A stretch of 64,000 nucleotides of DNA. Origin: Sporotomaculum syntrophicum. GTDB taxonomy: Bacteria; Bacillota; Desulfotomaculia; Desulfotomaculales; Desulfallaceae. The stretch is from contig NZ_LSRS01000004.1 in NCBI RefSeq assembly GCF_009932395.1, positions 87,241 to 151,240 on the forward strand, written 5' to 3'. The notes under the pieces were generated by a model. The model was not told the origin of the DNA, did not search any database, and saw only the letters and a list, made by a program, of their open reading frames with translations. This document shows, piece after piece, positions 52,701 to 62,172 of the stretch. The translations under genes were made by a program, and so were the position numbers. Numbering within the stretch: the first letter of the stretch is position 1; each line of letters starts with the position of its first letter.

Positions 52701-55355
52701 ACCCACCCGCAGTCAACGGGACAGGACGGAAACTACGTGGTGGAAGAGCACACCGACTATTATAACTATATTGATCTATCCGGTTCTTGGATAGAAACGC
52801 CTCAACGTACCTTTGGCGTCTATAACTACAGTACCGCAAACGGCTCCGAATTCAAATATTCTCTTGATTTCTATGACGATCACGGTAACCTGCTCCTTTC
52901 CCAATACTGGGACTATAATCGCGGGGTATATGTCCCGGCTGTATATGGCTACGACAGCTATAATCAGCTAACCTGGCACAAAGACGCCAACGGCAACAAA
53001 ACCACCTACCAAAGTGACGAATGGGGCCGCCTAAAAAAAGTCACCGACCCCCAGGGTAACTACCATGCCTTTGATTACAACCTAATCAACCGTACCAAAA
53101 CCACTACCTTCGTCCCGTCGGACACCGGCGCGGCCGAAAACCATTACGTGGAAACAAGCGATCAGTGGGGCCGGACAATATCGAGAAAAGGCTACCCCAA
53201 CGGGCCGGGCGGAGCTGCCGTTGAAGAAAAATACGAATACGATCTGGTCGGTAACCTGACCAAACTAACCGACCCCAATAACAACAGCACCCAGTACAGC
53301 TACGACGCTCTGAACCAATTAACTAAAGTCACCAACCCTTTGGGAGAGATCACCGACTACGCTTATGACCGTTTGGGAGATCTGACCCAGATAAAACAAT
53401 ACCAGGGCGCCGCCACCTTCCCCACAGTCCAGCAGTACAGTGAAAGAGGCGCCATGGTAGCCAAACAGCCCCCGGCGGGACAGCCCACCACCTATAAATA
53501 CAACGCCAACGGCCTGCCGGTGCAGATAAAAGACGCCTCGGGCAAAATCACCGCCCTGGAATATTACCAGGACAGCCGGCTATCCCAAAAAACAGCCAAC
53601 CAAGACCGGATACAATATTACTACTACCCCCTGGGCATCGTGGAGAAATACCAGCCCCTAAACGGCGATACCCTGAGATATCTTTTCTATTGTACCGGGC
53701 AAATCGGCTACCGGATAACCGCCGAAAGCTACGTTGCCGGTTTTGAATACGACCTGCTGGGCAACCGGACTAAAGTAACCCATCCGGGCAACTTAGCCAC
53801 CAACTACCAGTACAACAACCTGAACAGACTAACCACCGTCACCGCCGACGGTAAAAACTACACCTACGAATACTACGGCGACGGCATGGTAAAAGCCGTC
53901 AACTATCCCCAATTAACCGATGGGACAAGCATGCGTACCGAATACACCTACGACAACAGCAACCGACTCAAGACCATGCACAACAAATTAGGCAGCCAAA
54001 CAATCACCCAATACAGCTACAACTACGATAACAACGGCAACATCACCTCGGTAACCGAAAACGGTCAAACTACAAACTACACCTACGACGCCCTGAATCG
54101 GCTTACAGGAATACAAAGGCCGGGCGGTGAACATGTAAGCTATCAATACGACAGCAGGGGTAACCGGACAGTAGCCTCCCCTAACGATAGCGGTCTGGAC
54201 GGATTTATACCCGGCGACTTTAGCTACAACAACTGGGACCAATTGGCCACATTCACTACTGGTGGTCAGACCAATAACTACTCTTACGATCCCGAAGGGC
54301 TGAGGACCAAAAAAGTTACCCCTTCCGGCATCACCAGGTACCACTATGACAACACCGGCAGAGTCATCACCGAATCCAACGCCGGCGACTATGTTACCGC
54401 ACAGACGATCTGGGGCAACCAAGCTTTGGCCAGGAAAGTAGGCACAAGCTATTACTACTACCTGTACAACGGTCACGGAGATGTAACCAAGGTAATCGAC
54501 CAAAACGGCAATATCGTCAACAGCTATAGCTACGACGAATGGGGAAATATCCTCTCCCAGCAGGAACAATTACCCCAGCCGCTGAAATATGCCGGAGAGT
54601 ATTATGACGACGAGAGCGGCCTGTACTATCTGCGGGCCAGGTATTATGACCCGACTGTGGGGAGGTTTATATCGAAGGATAGTGATGAAGGAAATGTAAC
54701 AAACCCGTTAAACCTGAATTTGTATACGTACTGTGAGAATGATCCGGTGAACAATGTTGACCCTAGCGGACATAATCCAGTAATTTTAGGTCTTTACGCT
54801 TATGCCTCTAAGGTATTAACTTCTCCTGATACTCAAAACGATTTGAGACTAATTTCAATAGATATACAAAAAAAGGATTACCTTGCAGCAGGACTGGATA
54901 CAATTGGCTTGCTGGTTCCTGCGGGAACTGGATTTGGAGAGTTATCTAAACCGGTTCAAAAGGGAGTTGTTTGGTTAAGCAAACAACTTGGTAAGAGTGT
55001 CGATGAAGTATTAGAAATGGTGGGTAAGGCAGGAGAATATGCTTCGAGCTCAGCCCAGTATCAAAGGCTAAAACAAAGTTTGGCAACAAAAGAAATTCAA
55101 AGCGTTGTTAAAACCACAAAGCATGGTGCTGAAAGGCTAATAACAAGAGGTTTTACTCCTTCAGATATAAGCGATTTAAAACTTTCACCATCAAAAGTTA
55201 TGACGCAAACAGATGGAGCTAGTGTTTACATTAAAGATATTGGAAATGGTAAATTTAATATTATTGTTGAAAGTGAAAACGGTGTTGTCACTGCATTAAA
55301 GAACATTGGGCAAAACTCGTTAAACAGATTAAGCAAAAACTATGGATGGAAGTGA
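49743..55355 (+). CDS. secreted Rhs/YD-repeat polymorphic toxin (copy 1, intact)
   Basis: 1870 residues from the ATG at 49743 (AAAGGAG upstream). Signal peptide (KKCLVYILIITFLINIPLPALA), an N-terminal region rich in short repeats, a carbohydrate-binding-like jelly roll inserted at about 400-550 (NTEYYYSAYFYD...WLDKVRFDRAWP), then YD repeats to about 1640 and the Rhs boundary YYDDESGLYYLRARYYDPTVGRFIS. After DPSGH (about 1680) the tip differs from copy 2; its end (TTKHGAERLITRGFTPSDI ... SENGVVTAL) resembles small HxxxR toxins of the BECR/DUF4258 kind. It resembles WapA-type contact toxins of Gram-positives. The next gene, 12 bases on, is the presumed immunity gene. Confidence 0.85.
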   Translation: MKKCLVYILIITFLINIPLPALAQNSGAATALTDADKIANLENSLPQLGNYPLLSGEADDDKTTPIDFKLDKFIQIEKTEPLPPTSKEAAALKMQANESLNSLKTLQEEKNKRDPLETLGKPISAELYNSLISNNRQDLLDELLAQGRTISDEVYGTTPPATSSVSREVYGATNHEALAAAASSGEDQAWYSAFVGPSTTNGVNNEQYSAWADIDEIISPQTGDLTVKQTDIKLPGRNGLDLNISRLYQSNQALWGDLRTSGDRGGYSDYATYYQNRYNLGLGWSFCFPSVQVEKIGYESNGRIYFKKELYYHTGDGRVYHVDSSSSSGGTYSTLEKYYDKDAKFNLGDTSFSNGQTTSRYSFITADQTKQYFAEDGRLLGIKDRFNNQITFKHTEKPVANYTPNNDFEYEETVGLWKTAGESRIKAPFSYDETFGKDDTSSLKYSGTVKSKALSSFIPVLPNTEYYYSAYFYDQLTSGSTQLSCRVYDHNFDVIQMGAIGPNAKNTWNFKQGSMPTNDEARYVQFEFYNTDLGDDIDGTVWLDKVRFDRAWPLISEITDSIGRKVTFTYTDTLYQNEDPLDPAAGTITVNVTDPAAANSYTITYDKIRVQAEVDWYLLDEEGNKITSWCEQRRYPLLYRSYNGDLYDIYSYTNTIERFNFLDPAVHSDSPTVARALLSQMELRNSKTVYNYGLTTKPLGGHGLCETHKVAERYENKVNSSGEYFGSYNRRTYTYNQSTSTMQQDNGLAIKHTYQYNSAHKGDLKYKKEQHNTTSGDKEITYYEQYDAVFRDKPTRLKTEQHNAGGNVNTFYRGYTYSDWGGIATETALLTPAQWNNPTEKSRHTTSYTYHPDYKFLTSTSYYQKPGLLLTESTSYDSLGRIATATNAKGETTNYQYGDTNHPGNCTRTNIQHSDGRTTRTDYSYAGAYYAFPSTITSYYTEEGVQKTSATHKSYEFIRGNVTSETDASGNTTRYSYDTQGRLKKTTHPQSTGQDGNYVVEEHTDYYNYIDLSGSWIETPQRTFGVYNYSTANGSEFKYSLDFYDDHGNLLLSQYWDYNRGVYVPAVYGYDSYNQLTWHKDANGNKTTYQSDEWGRLKKVTDPQGNYHAFDYNLINRTKTTTFVPSDTGAAENHYVETSDQWGRTISRKGYPNGPGGAAVEEKYEYDLVGNLTKLTDPNNNSTQYSYDALNQLTKVTNPLGEITDYAYDRLGDLTQIKQYQGAATFPTVQQYSERGAMVAKQPPAGQPTTYKYNANGLPVQIKDASGKITALEYYQDSRLSQKTANQDRIQYYYYPLGIVEKYQPLNGDTLRYLFYCTGQIGYRITAESYVAGFEYDLLGNRTKVTHPGNLATNYQYNNLNRLTTVTADGKNYTYEYYGDGMVKAVNYPQLTDGTSMRTEYTYDNSNRLKTMHNKLGSQTITQYSYNYDNNGNITSVTENGQTTNYTYDALNRLTGIQRPGGEHVSYQYDSRGNRTVASPNDSGLDGFIPGDFSYNNWDQLATFTTGGQTNNYSYDPEGLRTKKVTPSGITRYHYDNTGRVITESNAGDYVTAQTIWGNQALARKVGTSYYYYLYNGHGDVTKVIDQNGNIVNSYSYDEWGNILSQQEQLPQPLKYAGEYYDDESGLYYLRARYYDPTVGRFISKDSDEGNVTNPLNLNLYTYCENDPVNNVDPSGHNPVILGLYAYASKVLTSPDTQNDLRLISIDIQKKDYLAAGLDTIGLLVPAGTGFGELSKPVQKGVVWLSKQLGKSVDEVLEMVGKAGEYASSSAQYQRLKQSLATKEIQSVVKTTKHGAERLITRGFTPSDISDLKLSPSKVMTQTDGASVYIKDIGNGKFNIIVESENGVVTALKNIGQNSLNRLSKNYGWK

Positions 55356-55367
55356 GGTGTCAAGTAA

Positions 55368-55571
55368 ATGAGCAACCAGAAATATCAATGTTGCTTTTGT
55401 GACAAAAATATAGAATCAAACCAATTTGATATTACTGCACTTATTGTAGTATCAAATTGGGATAAAAAACAAGATTTACAGCAGGAGCAACAGTTATTTT
55501 GTCATATAGAATGTTTACGAAGCAAATTAGTAGATAATGTTCCATTGTATATTGCAGATATTATTGAGTAA
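55368..55571 (+). CDS. candidate immunity protein 1 (67 aa, zinc-binding)
   Basis: ATG at 55368 with GAGGTG upstream. The product has a CCFCDK knuckle and a FCHIECLRSKL motif, together a likely Cys3-His zinc site, and an acidic end. It follows the intact Rhs gene by 12 bases, the position of an immunity gene. Small CxxC...HxxC proteins are seen behind Rhs/WapA tips. The assignment rests on position and size; the pairing is not proven by sequence. Confidence 0.6.
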   Translation: MSNQKYQCCFCDKNIESNQFDITALIVVSNWDKKQDLQQEQQLFCHIECLRSKLVDNVPLYIADIIE

Positions 55572-55844
55572 TATGAATATGAGTCACACAGTCCTGACTG
55601 CTGTGCTCGGGTAGTTGTTGGGCCCGGCTCAGGAAGTGCTGACGATGCATTTAAGTTTTTTAAAGGGCAGGTTAATCCAAATACGATTAGGGAAGTAAAA
55701 CCTGGTACTTTTGTTGGCAAAGATTCAAATGGATTAACGTTCACCTATAGAGCATCTTCCAAATCGGGACCTCCAACGATTGATGTAAATGGAGTTTCTG
55801 GATTAAGAAAAATTAAATTCATTGATGGGGGTGCGACAAAATGA
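55572..55844 (+). pseudogene. orphan Rhs toxin tip (cassette 2), no start codon
   Basis: An open frame of 90 codons begins directly after the immunity-1 stop and ends at the TGA overlapping the next ATG. It contains no ATG, GTG or TTG in frame. The part from 55626 reads GSGSADDAFKFFKGQV...KPGTFVGKDSNGLTFTYRA / SGPPTIDVNGVSGLRKIKF, a pattern typical of C-terminal toxin domains of polymorphic toxins. It lacks any Rhs core, so it is a displaced tip that could be expressed only after recombination. Confidence 0.7.
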
Positions 55845-56413
55845 TTAGAGCCTTGTCGGAATCCTCATTCGATAGAATAGCGAAATCGTATTTTAATATA
55901 TTCTTAGGAAATAATCCTTTTGAGGATTGCTTTAGAAAGGAAATTGAAAAAGTAGAATTGCTGTATCCAGTTGATGGATATTATCTGGCACAAAAGCAAT
56001 ATACCGCTTTAATGCTTACCTTAAGTAATCTTTATGTTGATGAAGAAGTATATATTTCAGAAATTGAGACTGAGTCAATAGGAGATGTTTTTAAACAAAA
56101 TTGTGATGTTACTAAATATGAGTTAAAGCACTGGTCTTTTGATTTATCTACCTCTTATGATGAATATATGCAAATGGACATTAATGTTGAAAATGCAATT
56201 TATTCATCACAGGGTAAATGGGGAATAATTATATCGCATGAAGAACATGCTGTAATTGGAGGGAGTATCGAATTTTTAGAAAAGTTTAAAGTAAAATACC
56301 CTGAATTTAATAATTCCATAAAGAATTTCCAAGCACATTGGGAGTATAATAAAAATAATTATAATTCCAATATGGAATGGTATGATAGGTTTATAGAATC
56401 GCTAAAGAGATGA
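55841..56413 (+). CDS. candidate immunity protein 2 (190 aa)
   Basis: The ATG overlaps the TGA of the orphan tip (ATGA), exactly the coupling of toxin and immunity genes. The product is acidic (for example VDEEVYISEIETESIGDVF) with WSFDLSTSYDEYMQMDINV and HEEHAVIGGSIEFLEKFK. It resembles single-domain immunity proteins in size and charge; I do not recognise the exact family. It retains a normal start and can be expressed only if read-through or a local promoter exists. Confidence 0.65.
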   Translation: MIRALSESSFDRIAKSYFNIFLGNNPFEDCFRKEIEKVELLYPVDGYYLAQKQYTALMLTLSNLYVDEEVYISEIETESIGDVFKQNCDVTKYELKHWSFDLSTSYDEYMQMDINVENAIYSSQGKWGIIISHEEHAVIGGSIEFLEKFKVKYPEFNNSIKNFQAHWEYNKNNYNSNMEWYDRFIESLKR

Positions 56414-56480
56414 TTATTGTGTAGGTTGTCAATTAGAGCAATTGTGTACATGCCTGTTTTTGCACATTTTAATTAAAAGG

Positions 56481-56580
56481 CATAGGGGTCATGATTTTGA
56501 CCCCTATGAAACCCTTGAAAAATGAGTAATTCACAAAGCATGACCCCGTTTACAACTCCATTGCGCCAAATCCGACTTCG
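56481..56580. repeat. hairpin element after immunity 2 (shared with 62539)
   Basis: ATAGGGGTCA ... TTGACCCCTAT forms a hairpin, followed by about 65 bases containing CCTTGA-AAATG, CACA, CAT-ACCCCG and CAAATCCGA. The same order of blocks occurs after immunity gene 3 at 62539-62634, roughly two thirds identical by eye. It may mark cassette ends, act as terminator, or be the target of the IS110 element. Confidence 0.6.
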
Positions 56581-56587
56581 ATGCTCG

Positions 56588-56629
56588 GGTAGTAGTTGGG
56601 CATGGCTAACGCCATTCCCAACTACTACC
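56588..56629. repeat. long hairpin just upstream of the intron 5' end
   Basis: GGTAGTAGTTGGG (56588-56600) pairs exactly with CCCAACTACTACC (56617-56629), with an inner ATGGC/GCCAT stem and a TAAC loop. The group II intron begins 15 bases further on (GTGCG at 56645). Some group II introns insert next to such inverted repeats, so this may be the insertion site. Confidence 0.7.
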
Positions 56630-56644
56630 ATAAGGGGACAGTCC

Positions 56645-57336
56645 GTGCGTCCGAGAAATGGCGCGTCATATAGTGGGTGTGAATCCCACCCAGCAAGGTT
56701 GAGCCGACCACTGGTAGTTAGCCTTGGAGTGTAAATGGTAACATTTACATTTAAGCGTAGGCAAACGAGGTAGCGGGCCGAAAGCCAGAGAGCTGAATGG
56801 AGATAGAGCCCCGAAATCCCTTAATCGGGAAGGCTGATGTGCTGGACTGCACAGAAAGCAACATCATGTCCGACGCTATAGGTTAGACGAACATGACTTC
56901 CCCGGGGTCGAAGCCCTTGGCACGTTACACAATGTTATGATGCGGCAACTCGGGAGATCCCGCCTGCTCTTCCATGCACAATGGGAGTATGGCCTACAAG
57001 CGATAAAAAGTAAGGAAGCCAAATGGTGGACGGGAAGACGGTGACCTATCATTGCCCTATCAAGGGAAACATTTACTACACACAGGGGTAGATAAGCAAA
57101 TGGAAACAAAACTTGCTAGGATAACAGAAATAGCTAAACTGAAGCCGAACGAGAAATTCACATCGCTATATCACCACATAAATGAAGAACTGCTTTTGCA
57201 GTGCCACATGGAACTGAGTGGCAACAAAGCAACCGGTGTAGACGCAGTAACCAAGGAAGGATACGAATCACGACTAAACGAAAACATCAAAGACCTAGTT
57301 ATCCGTCTTAAAAGCCACAGCTACCGCCCCATGACC
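56645..57336 (+). mobile_element. group II intron, 5' portion only
   Basis: The 5' end GTGCG is followed by a long structured, uncoded stretch with paired blocks (GTGGGTGTGAATCCCACC; CCCGAAATCCCTTAATCGGG), as in intron domain I, up to an intron-encoded reverse transcriptase that begins at 57100. After 79 codons the reverse transcriptase sequence stops and Kelch/Rhs sequence follows. Domains V and VI are absent, so the intron cannot splice. Confidence 0.75.
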
Positions 57337-57630
57337 CAGGGAAGCAGTTGGCAAATTAAAGCGTCTATGCCTACACCAAGGTATGCATTGGCAACAGCGG
57401 AAGTCAGCGGCAAGATTTATGCCATCGGCGGTATTGGCAGCGGAGTTTATTTAAATACAGTGGAAGAATTTACTTTAAAAAAGAACTATACTACCATACC
57501 GGTGACGGAAGAGTATACCATGTTGATTCCTCCTCATCCTCCGGCGGGACATACAGCACCCTGGAGAAATATTACGACAAAGACGCTAAATTTAACCTCG
57601 GCGATACCAGTTTTAGCAACGGCCAGGTAA
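57100..57630 (+). pseudogene. truncated group II intron reverse transcriptase fused to Kelch debris
   Basis: Residues 1 to about 78 match the start of group II intron-encoded proteins (KPNEKFTSLYHHINEELLL, GNKATGVDAVTKEGYE, LKSHSYRP). From codon 81 the sequence becomes one Kelch repeat (WQIKASMPTPRYALA...GKIYAIGG...YLNTVEEF), then runs into Rhs DNA in a wrong frame (TLKKNYTTIPVT...). The reverse transcriptase palm domain with YADD is missing. The chimera arose by recombination and is not expected to be functional. Confidence 0.8.
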
Positions 57631-60074
57631 CCAGCCGGTACTCCTTCATCACAGCCGACCAGACCAAACAATATTTCGCCGAAGACGGGCGACTGCTGGG
57701 CATTAAAGACCGTTTCAACAACCAAATAACCTTCAAACATACGGGAAAACCGGTAGCCAACTACACCCCCAACAACGACTTTGAATATGAAGAGACTGTG
57801 GGACTTTGGAAGACCGCAGGAGAATCGCGAATCAAAGCGCCCTTTTCTTACGATGAGACATTTGGCAAAGATGATACATCATCGCTGAAGTACAGCGGTA
57901 CTGTGAAAAGTAAAGCGCTTTCCAACTTTATACCGGTATTGCCAAACACCGAATACTATTACAGCGCTTATTTTTATGATCAACTAACCAGCGGCAGCAC
58001 CCAGCTTTCGTGTCGTGTATACGATCATAACTTTGATGTCATACAAATGGGGTTTTTAGCCCCCAGGGCCAAAAATGAGTGGGATTTTGATCAAAGTACT
58101 ATGCCAACCAGTGATGAGGCCAGGTATATCCAATTTGAATTTGCAATTACTGAAAATAACGACAGCACAGGAGGCACAGTATGGCTGGATAAAGTCAGGT
58201 TTGACCGGGCCTGGCCGCTGATCTCAGAAATTACCGACAGCATCGGTCGAAAAGTCACCTTCACTTACACCGACACACTATATCAAAACGAGGACCCCTT
58301 AGATCCGGCAGCGGGGACAATTACCGTTAATGTTACCGATCCCGCGGCGACCAACAGCTACACCGTAACGTATGATAAAATACGAGTTCAAGCCGAAGTT
58401 ACCTGGTATCTATTGGATGAATACGGGGATAAAGTAACCTCATGGCGCGAACAAAGAAGATATCCGCTGCTATACAGAAGTTACAACGGAGAATTATACG
58501 ATACATATTCTTATACAAATACCATAGAACGTTTTAACTTTTTAGACCCGGCTGTACACAATGACTCTCCCACTGTAGCCCGGGCTTTATTAAGCCAAAT
58601 GCGTCTGAGGAATTCCAAAACGGTATACAATTATGGGCTAACCACCAAACCGCTGGGGGGCCACGGTCTTTGCGAGACCCATAGAGTCGCCGAACGCTAT
58701 GAAAATAAAATAAACAGCAGCGATGAATACTTTGGCTCGTATAACCGCCGTACCTACACATACAACCAATCGACCAGCACCATGCAACAGGACAACGGAC
58801 TGGCCATCAAACATACCTATCAATACAATTCGGCCCACAAAGGCGACTTAAAATATAAAGAAGAGCAATACAACACCACCAGCGGCGATAAAGAGATCAC
58901 CTACTACGAGCAATACAACACCGTCTTTCTGGATAAACCCACCAGGCTTAAAACCGAACAACACAACGCCGGCGGCAACGTCAACACATTCTACCAGGGC
59001 TGCACATACAGCGACTGGGGCGGTATAGCCACCGAAACAGCGCTGCTAACACCGGCCCAGTGGAACGACCCGACGATAAAAAGCCGGCACACCACTAGCT
59101 ATACCTATCATCCAACCTATAAATTTTTAACGTCCACAAGCTATTATCAAAACCCCGATCTACTACTAACCGAATCAACAAACTACGACAGCTTAGGACG
59201 CATTGCCACCGCCACCAACGCCAAAGGCGAAACAACCAACTATCAGTACGGGGACGCGAGTCACCCCGGCAACCACACCGGAATAAACATCCAGCACAGC
59301 GACGGCCGGACCACCAGAACCGACTACAACTATGCCGGAGCTTACTACGCCTTTCCCAGTACCATAACCAGCTACTACACCGAAGAAGGTATTCCCAAAA
59401 CCAGCGCCACACACAAAAGCTATGAATTTATCCGGGGTAACGTAACCAATGAAACAGACGCCCTGGGCAACACAACCGGCTATAGCTACGACACCCAAGG
59501 CAGACTCAAAAAAACAACCCACCCGCAGTCAACGGGACAGGACGGAAACTACGTGGTGGAAGAGCACACCGACTATTACAACTATATTGATCTATCCGGT
59601 TCTTGGATAGAGACGCCTCAACGTACCTTTGGCGTTGAAAACTACAGCACCGCAAACGGCTCCCAATTCAAATATTCCCTTGACCTCTACGACGATCACG
59701 GCAACCTGCTCTTTTCCCAATACTGGGACTATAATCGCGGGGTATATGTCCCACGGATATATGGCTACGACAACTATGATCAGCTAACCTGGCTCAAAGA
59801 CGCCAACGGCAACCAGACTACCTACCAAAGTGACGAATGGGACCGTCTCAAAAAAGTCACCGACCCCCAGGGCAACTACCATGCCTTTAACTACAACCTA
59901 ATCAACCGCACCAAAACCACCACCTTCGTCCCGTCGGACACCGGCATAGCCGAAAACCATTACGTGGAAACAAGCGACCAGTGGGACCGGACAATATCGA
60001 GGAAAGGCTACCCCAACGGATCGGGCGGAGCCGCCGTAGAAGAAAAATACGAATACGACCTGGCGGCAACCTGA
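57466..60074 (+). pseudogene. Rhs copy 2, 5'-truncated front segment
   Basis: The Rhs frame resumes at GRIYFKKELYY (57468), equal to 50647 in copy 1, and runs on at high identity through the jelly-roll insert and YD repeats. The signal peptide and the first about 300 residues are missing, and no in-frame start codon occurs before a GTG at 57798. It ends at TGA 60072-60074 because one T is missing compared with copy 1 (CTGGTCGGTAACCTG against CTGGCGGCAACCTG near 60063). Otherwise the frame is uninterrupted, so it decayed recently or serves as a recombination donor. Confidence 0.8.
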
Positions 60075-62164
60075 CCAAACTAACCGACCCCAGGAACAAT
60101 AGCACCCAGTACAGCTACGACGCCCTGAACCAATTAACTAAAGTCACCAACCCTCTGGGCGAGATCACCGACTACGCTTACGACCGTTTGGGCGAGCTAA
60201 CCCAAATACAACAATACCAGGGCGCCACCACCTTCCCCACAGTCCAGCAATATAGCGAAAGAGGTGTTTTAGTAACCAAACAGCCTCCGGCGGGACAGCC
60301 CACCACCTATAAATACAACGCCAACGGCCTGCCGGTGGAAATAAAAGACGCCTCGGGCAAAATCACCACCCTACAATATTACCAGGACAGCAGGCTATCC
60401 CAAAAAACAGCCAACCAAGACCGGATACAATATTACTACCACCCCCTGGACATCGTGGAGAAATACCAGCCCCTAAACGGCGATACCCTAAGACATGTTT
60501 TCTATTGTACCGGGCAAATCGGCTACCGGATAACCGCCGAAAGCTACGTTGCCGGTTTTGAATACGACCTGCTGGGCAACCGGACTGAGGTATCCCATCC
60601 GGGTAACTTATTCACCAATTATCAATACAACAACCTGAATAGACTAACCACCGTCACCGCCGACGGCAAAAACTACACCTACGAATACTACGGCGACGGC
60701 ATGGTAAAAGCCGTCAACTATCCCCAATTAACCGATGGGACAAGCATACGTACCGAATACACCTACGACAACCTCAACCGACTCAAGACCATGCACAACA
60801 AACTGGGCAGCCAAACCATCACCCAATACAGCTACACCTACGACAACAACGGCAACATCACCTCGGTAACCGAAAACGGCCAGACCACCAACTACACCTA
60901 CGACGCCCTAAACCGGCTGACGGGAATACAAAGGCCGGGCGGCGAGCAGCTCAGCTATCAATACGACAGCAGAGGCAACCGGACAGTAGCCTCCCCCAAC
61001 GATAGCGGCCTGGACGGATTTATATCCGGCGAATTTAGCTACAACAACTGGGACCAATTGGCCTCATTCACCGCCGGTGGTCAGGCCAGTAACTATTCTT
61101 ACGACCCCGAAGGATTGAGAACTAAAAAAGTAACCCCTTCGGGCACCACCAGGTACCACTACGACAACACCGGCAGAGTCATCACCGAATCCAACGCCGG
61201 AGGCTTTGTTACCGCACAGACGATCTGGGGCAACCAAGCTTTGGCCAGGAAAGTAGGCGGCAGCTATTACTACTACCTGTACAACGGCCACGGAGACGTA
61301 ACCCGGGTAATCGACCAAAACGGCAATATCGTCAACAGCTACACCTACGACGAATGGGGAAATATTCTCTCCCAGCAGGAACAATTACCCCAGCCGCTGA
61401 AATATGCCGGAGAGTATTATGACGACGAAAGCGGCCTGTACTACCTGCGGGCCAGGTATTATGACCCGACTGTGGGGAGGTTTATTTCGAGGGATACCTA
61501 CGAGGGAGGCATAACGAATCCACTATCGCTAAACCTGTATGCGTATTGTTACAACAACCCGCTAAGATATCTGGACCCGACGGGTCATTCTGCTAAAGAA
61601 ACTTGGCAAGATTTAAAGCTAGGTGTTGGTGAAGTATTTAACGGTGATAACTGGCAAAGCAGCTGGGCAGCAGTAAAGACAACACCTGAAGGCGCTATAA
61701 TATTTGTTAGGGAAGGTTTGGTGGGGCCTGAAAATTACGATGAGCTAACCAATGAAGATTTGAGTTGGGCAGATGCTAAGGCCGGTGCGTCGGCGGCAAC
61801 GTTCTTTTTTGTTGGTAAGGCTAAGGTTTTGAAGGGTGCGGGGAAAGTTGTAAGTAAGGGCGCGGGGAAGCTTGACTTAAATGTTAGACCAGTGGCATCA
61901 AATCAAAAGCTAAATAATATAATTGACAATTTATATAAAGGGCAGAATAACCCGAATAAAATTGGAAGTGGTACAACTATGGATGCCATACGCAATGAGA
62001 TACAGACCGGAATAGCAACCGGTGGTAAATTCCATACGACTAAGGGACAAGAAAGCATAAATGGGTTAAATAATCTGCTTAAAAGCGGTACTCTATCAAC
62101 ACAAGACGCTAATATAGCTAAAGCATTGATAAATGATTTGACTAATGCTTTAGCCGGAAAGTAG
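60065..62164 (+). pseudogene. Rhs copy 2, rear segment with toxin tip 3
   Basis: After the one-base deletion the Rhs frame continues (GGNLTKLTDPRNNSTQYSYD) through the YD repeats to YYDDESGLYYLRARYYDPTVGRFISRD and DPTGH. The tip from about 61590 differs entirely from copy 1: a small hydrophobic region (AKAGASAATFFFVG) and then LNNIIDNLYKGQNNPNKIGSGTTMDAIRNE...FHTTKGQESINGL, a toxin module I recall from many Rhs/WapA tips. An apparent ATG at 59981 in this frame is upstream of the shift and is not a natural start. Immunity gene 3 follows by eight bases. Confidence 0.8.
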
Positions 62165-62172
62165 GTGGTGAT

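Noticed and set aside
52032..54569. Long minus-strand frames opposite the Rhs gene (52032-52706, 53988-54569)
   Set aside because: They are low-complexity shadows of the YD repeats, recur opposite copy 2, and lack ribosome sites.
59981..60064. ATG at 59981 as a start for the rear half of Rhs copy 2
   Set aside because: Upstream of the one-base deletion this frame encodes non-Rhs residues, while the real Rhs frame is the other one; the natural frame only joins at about 60065.
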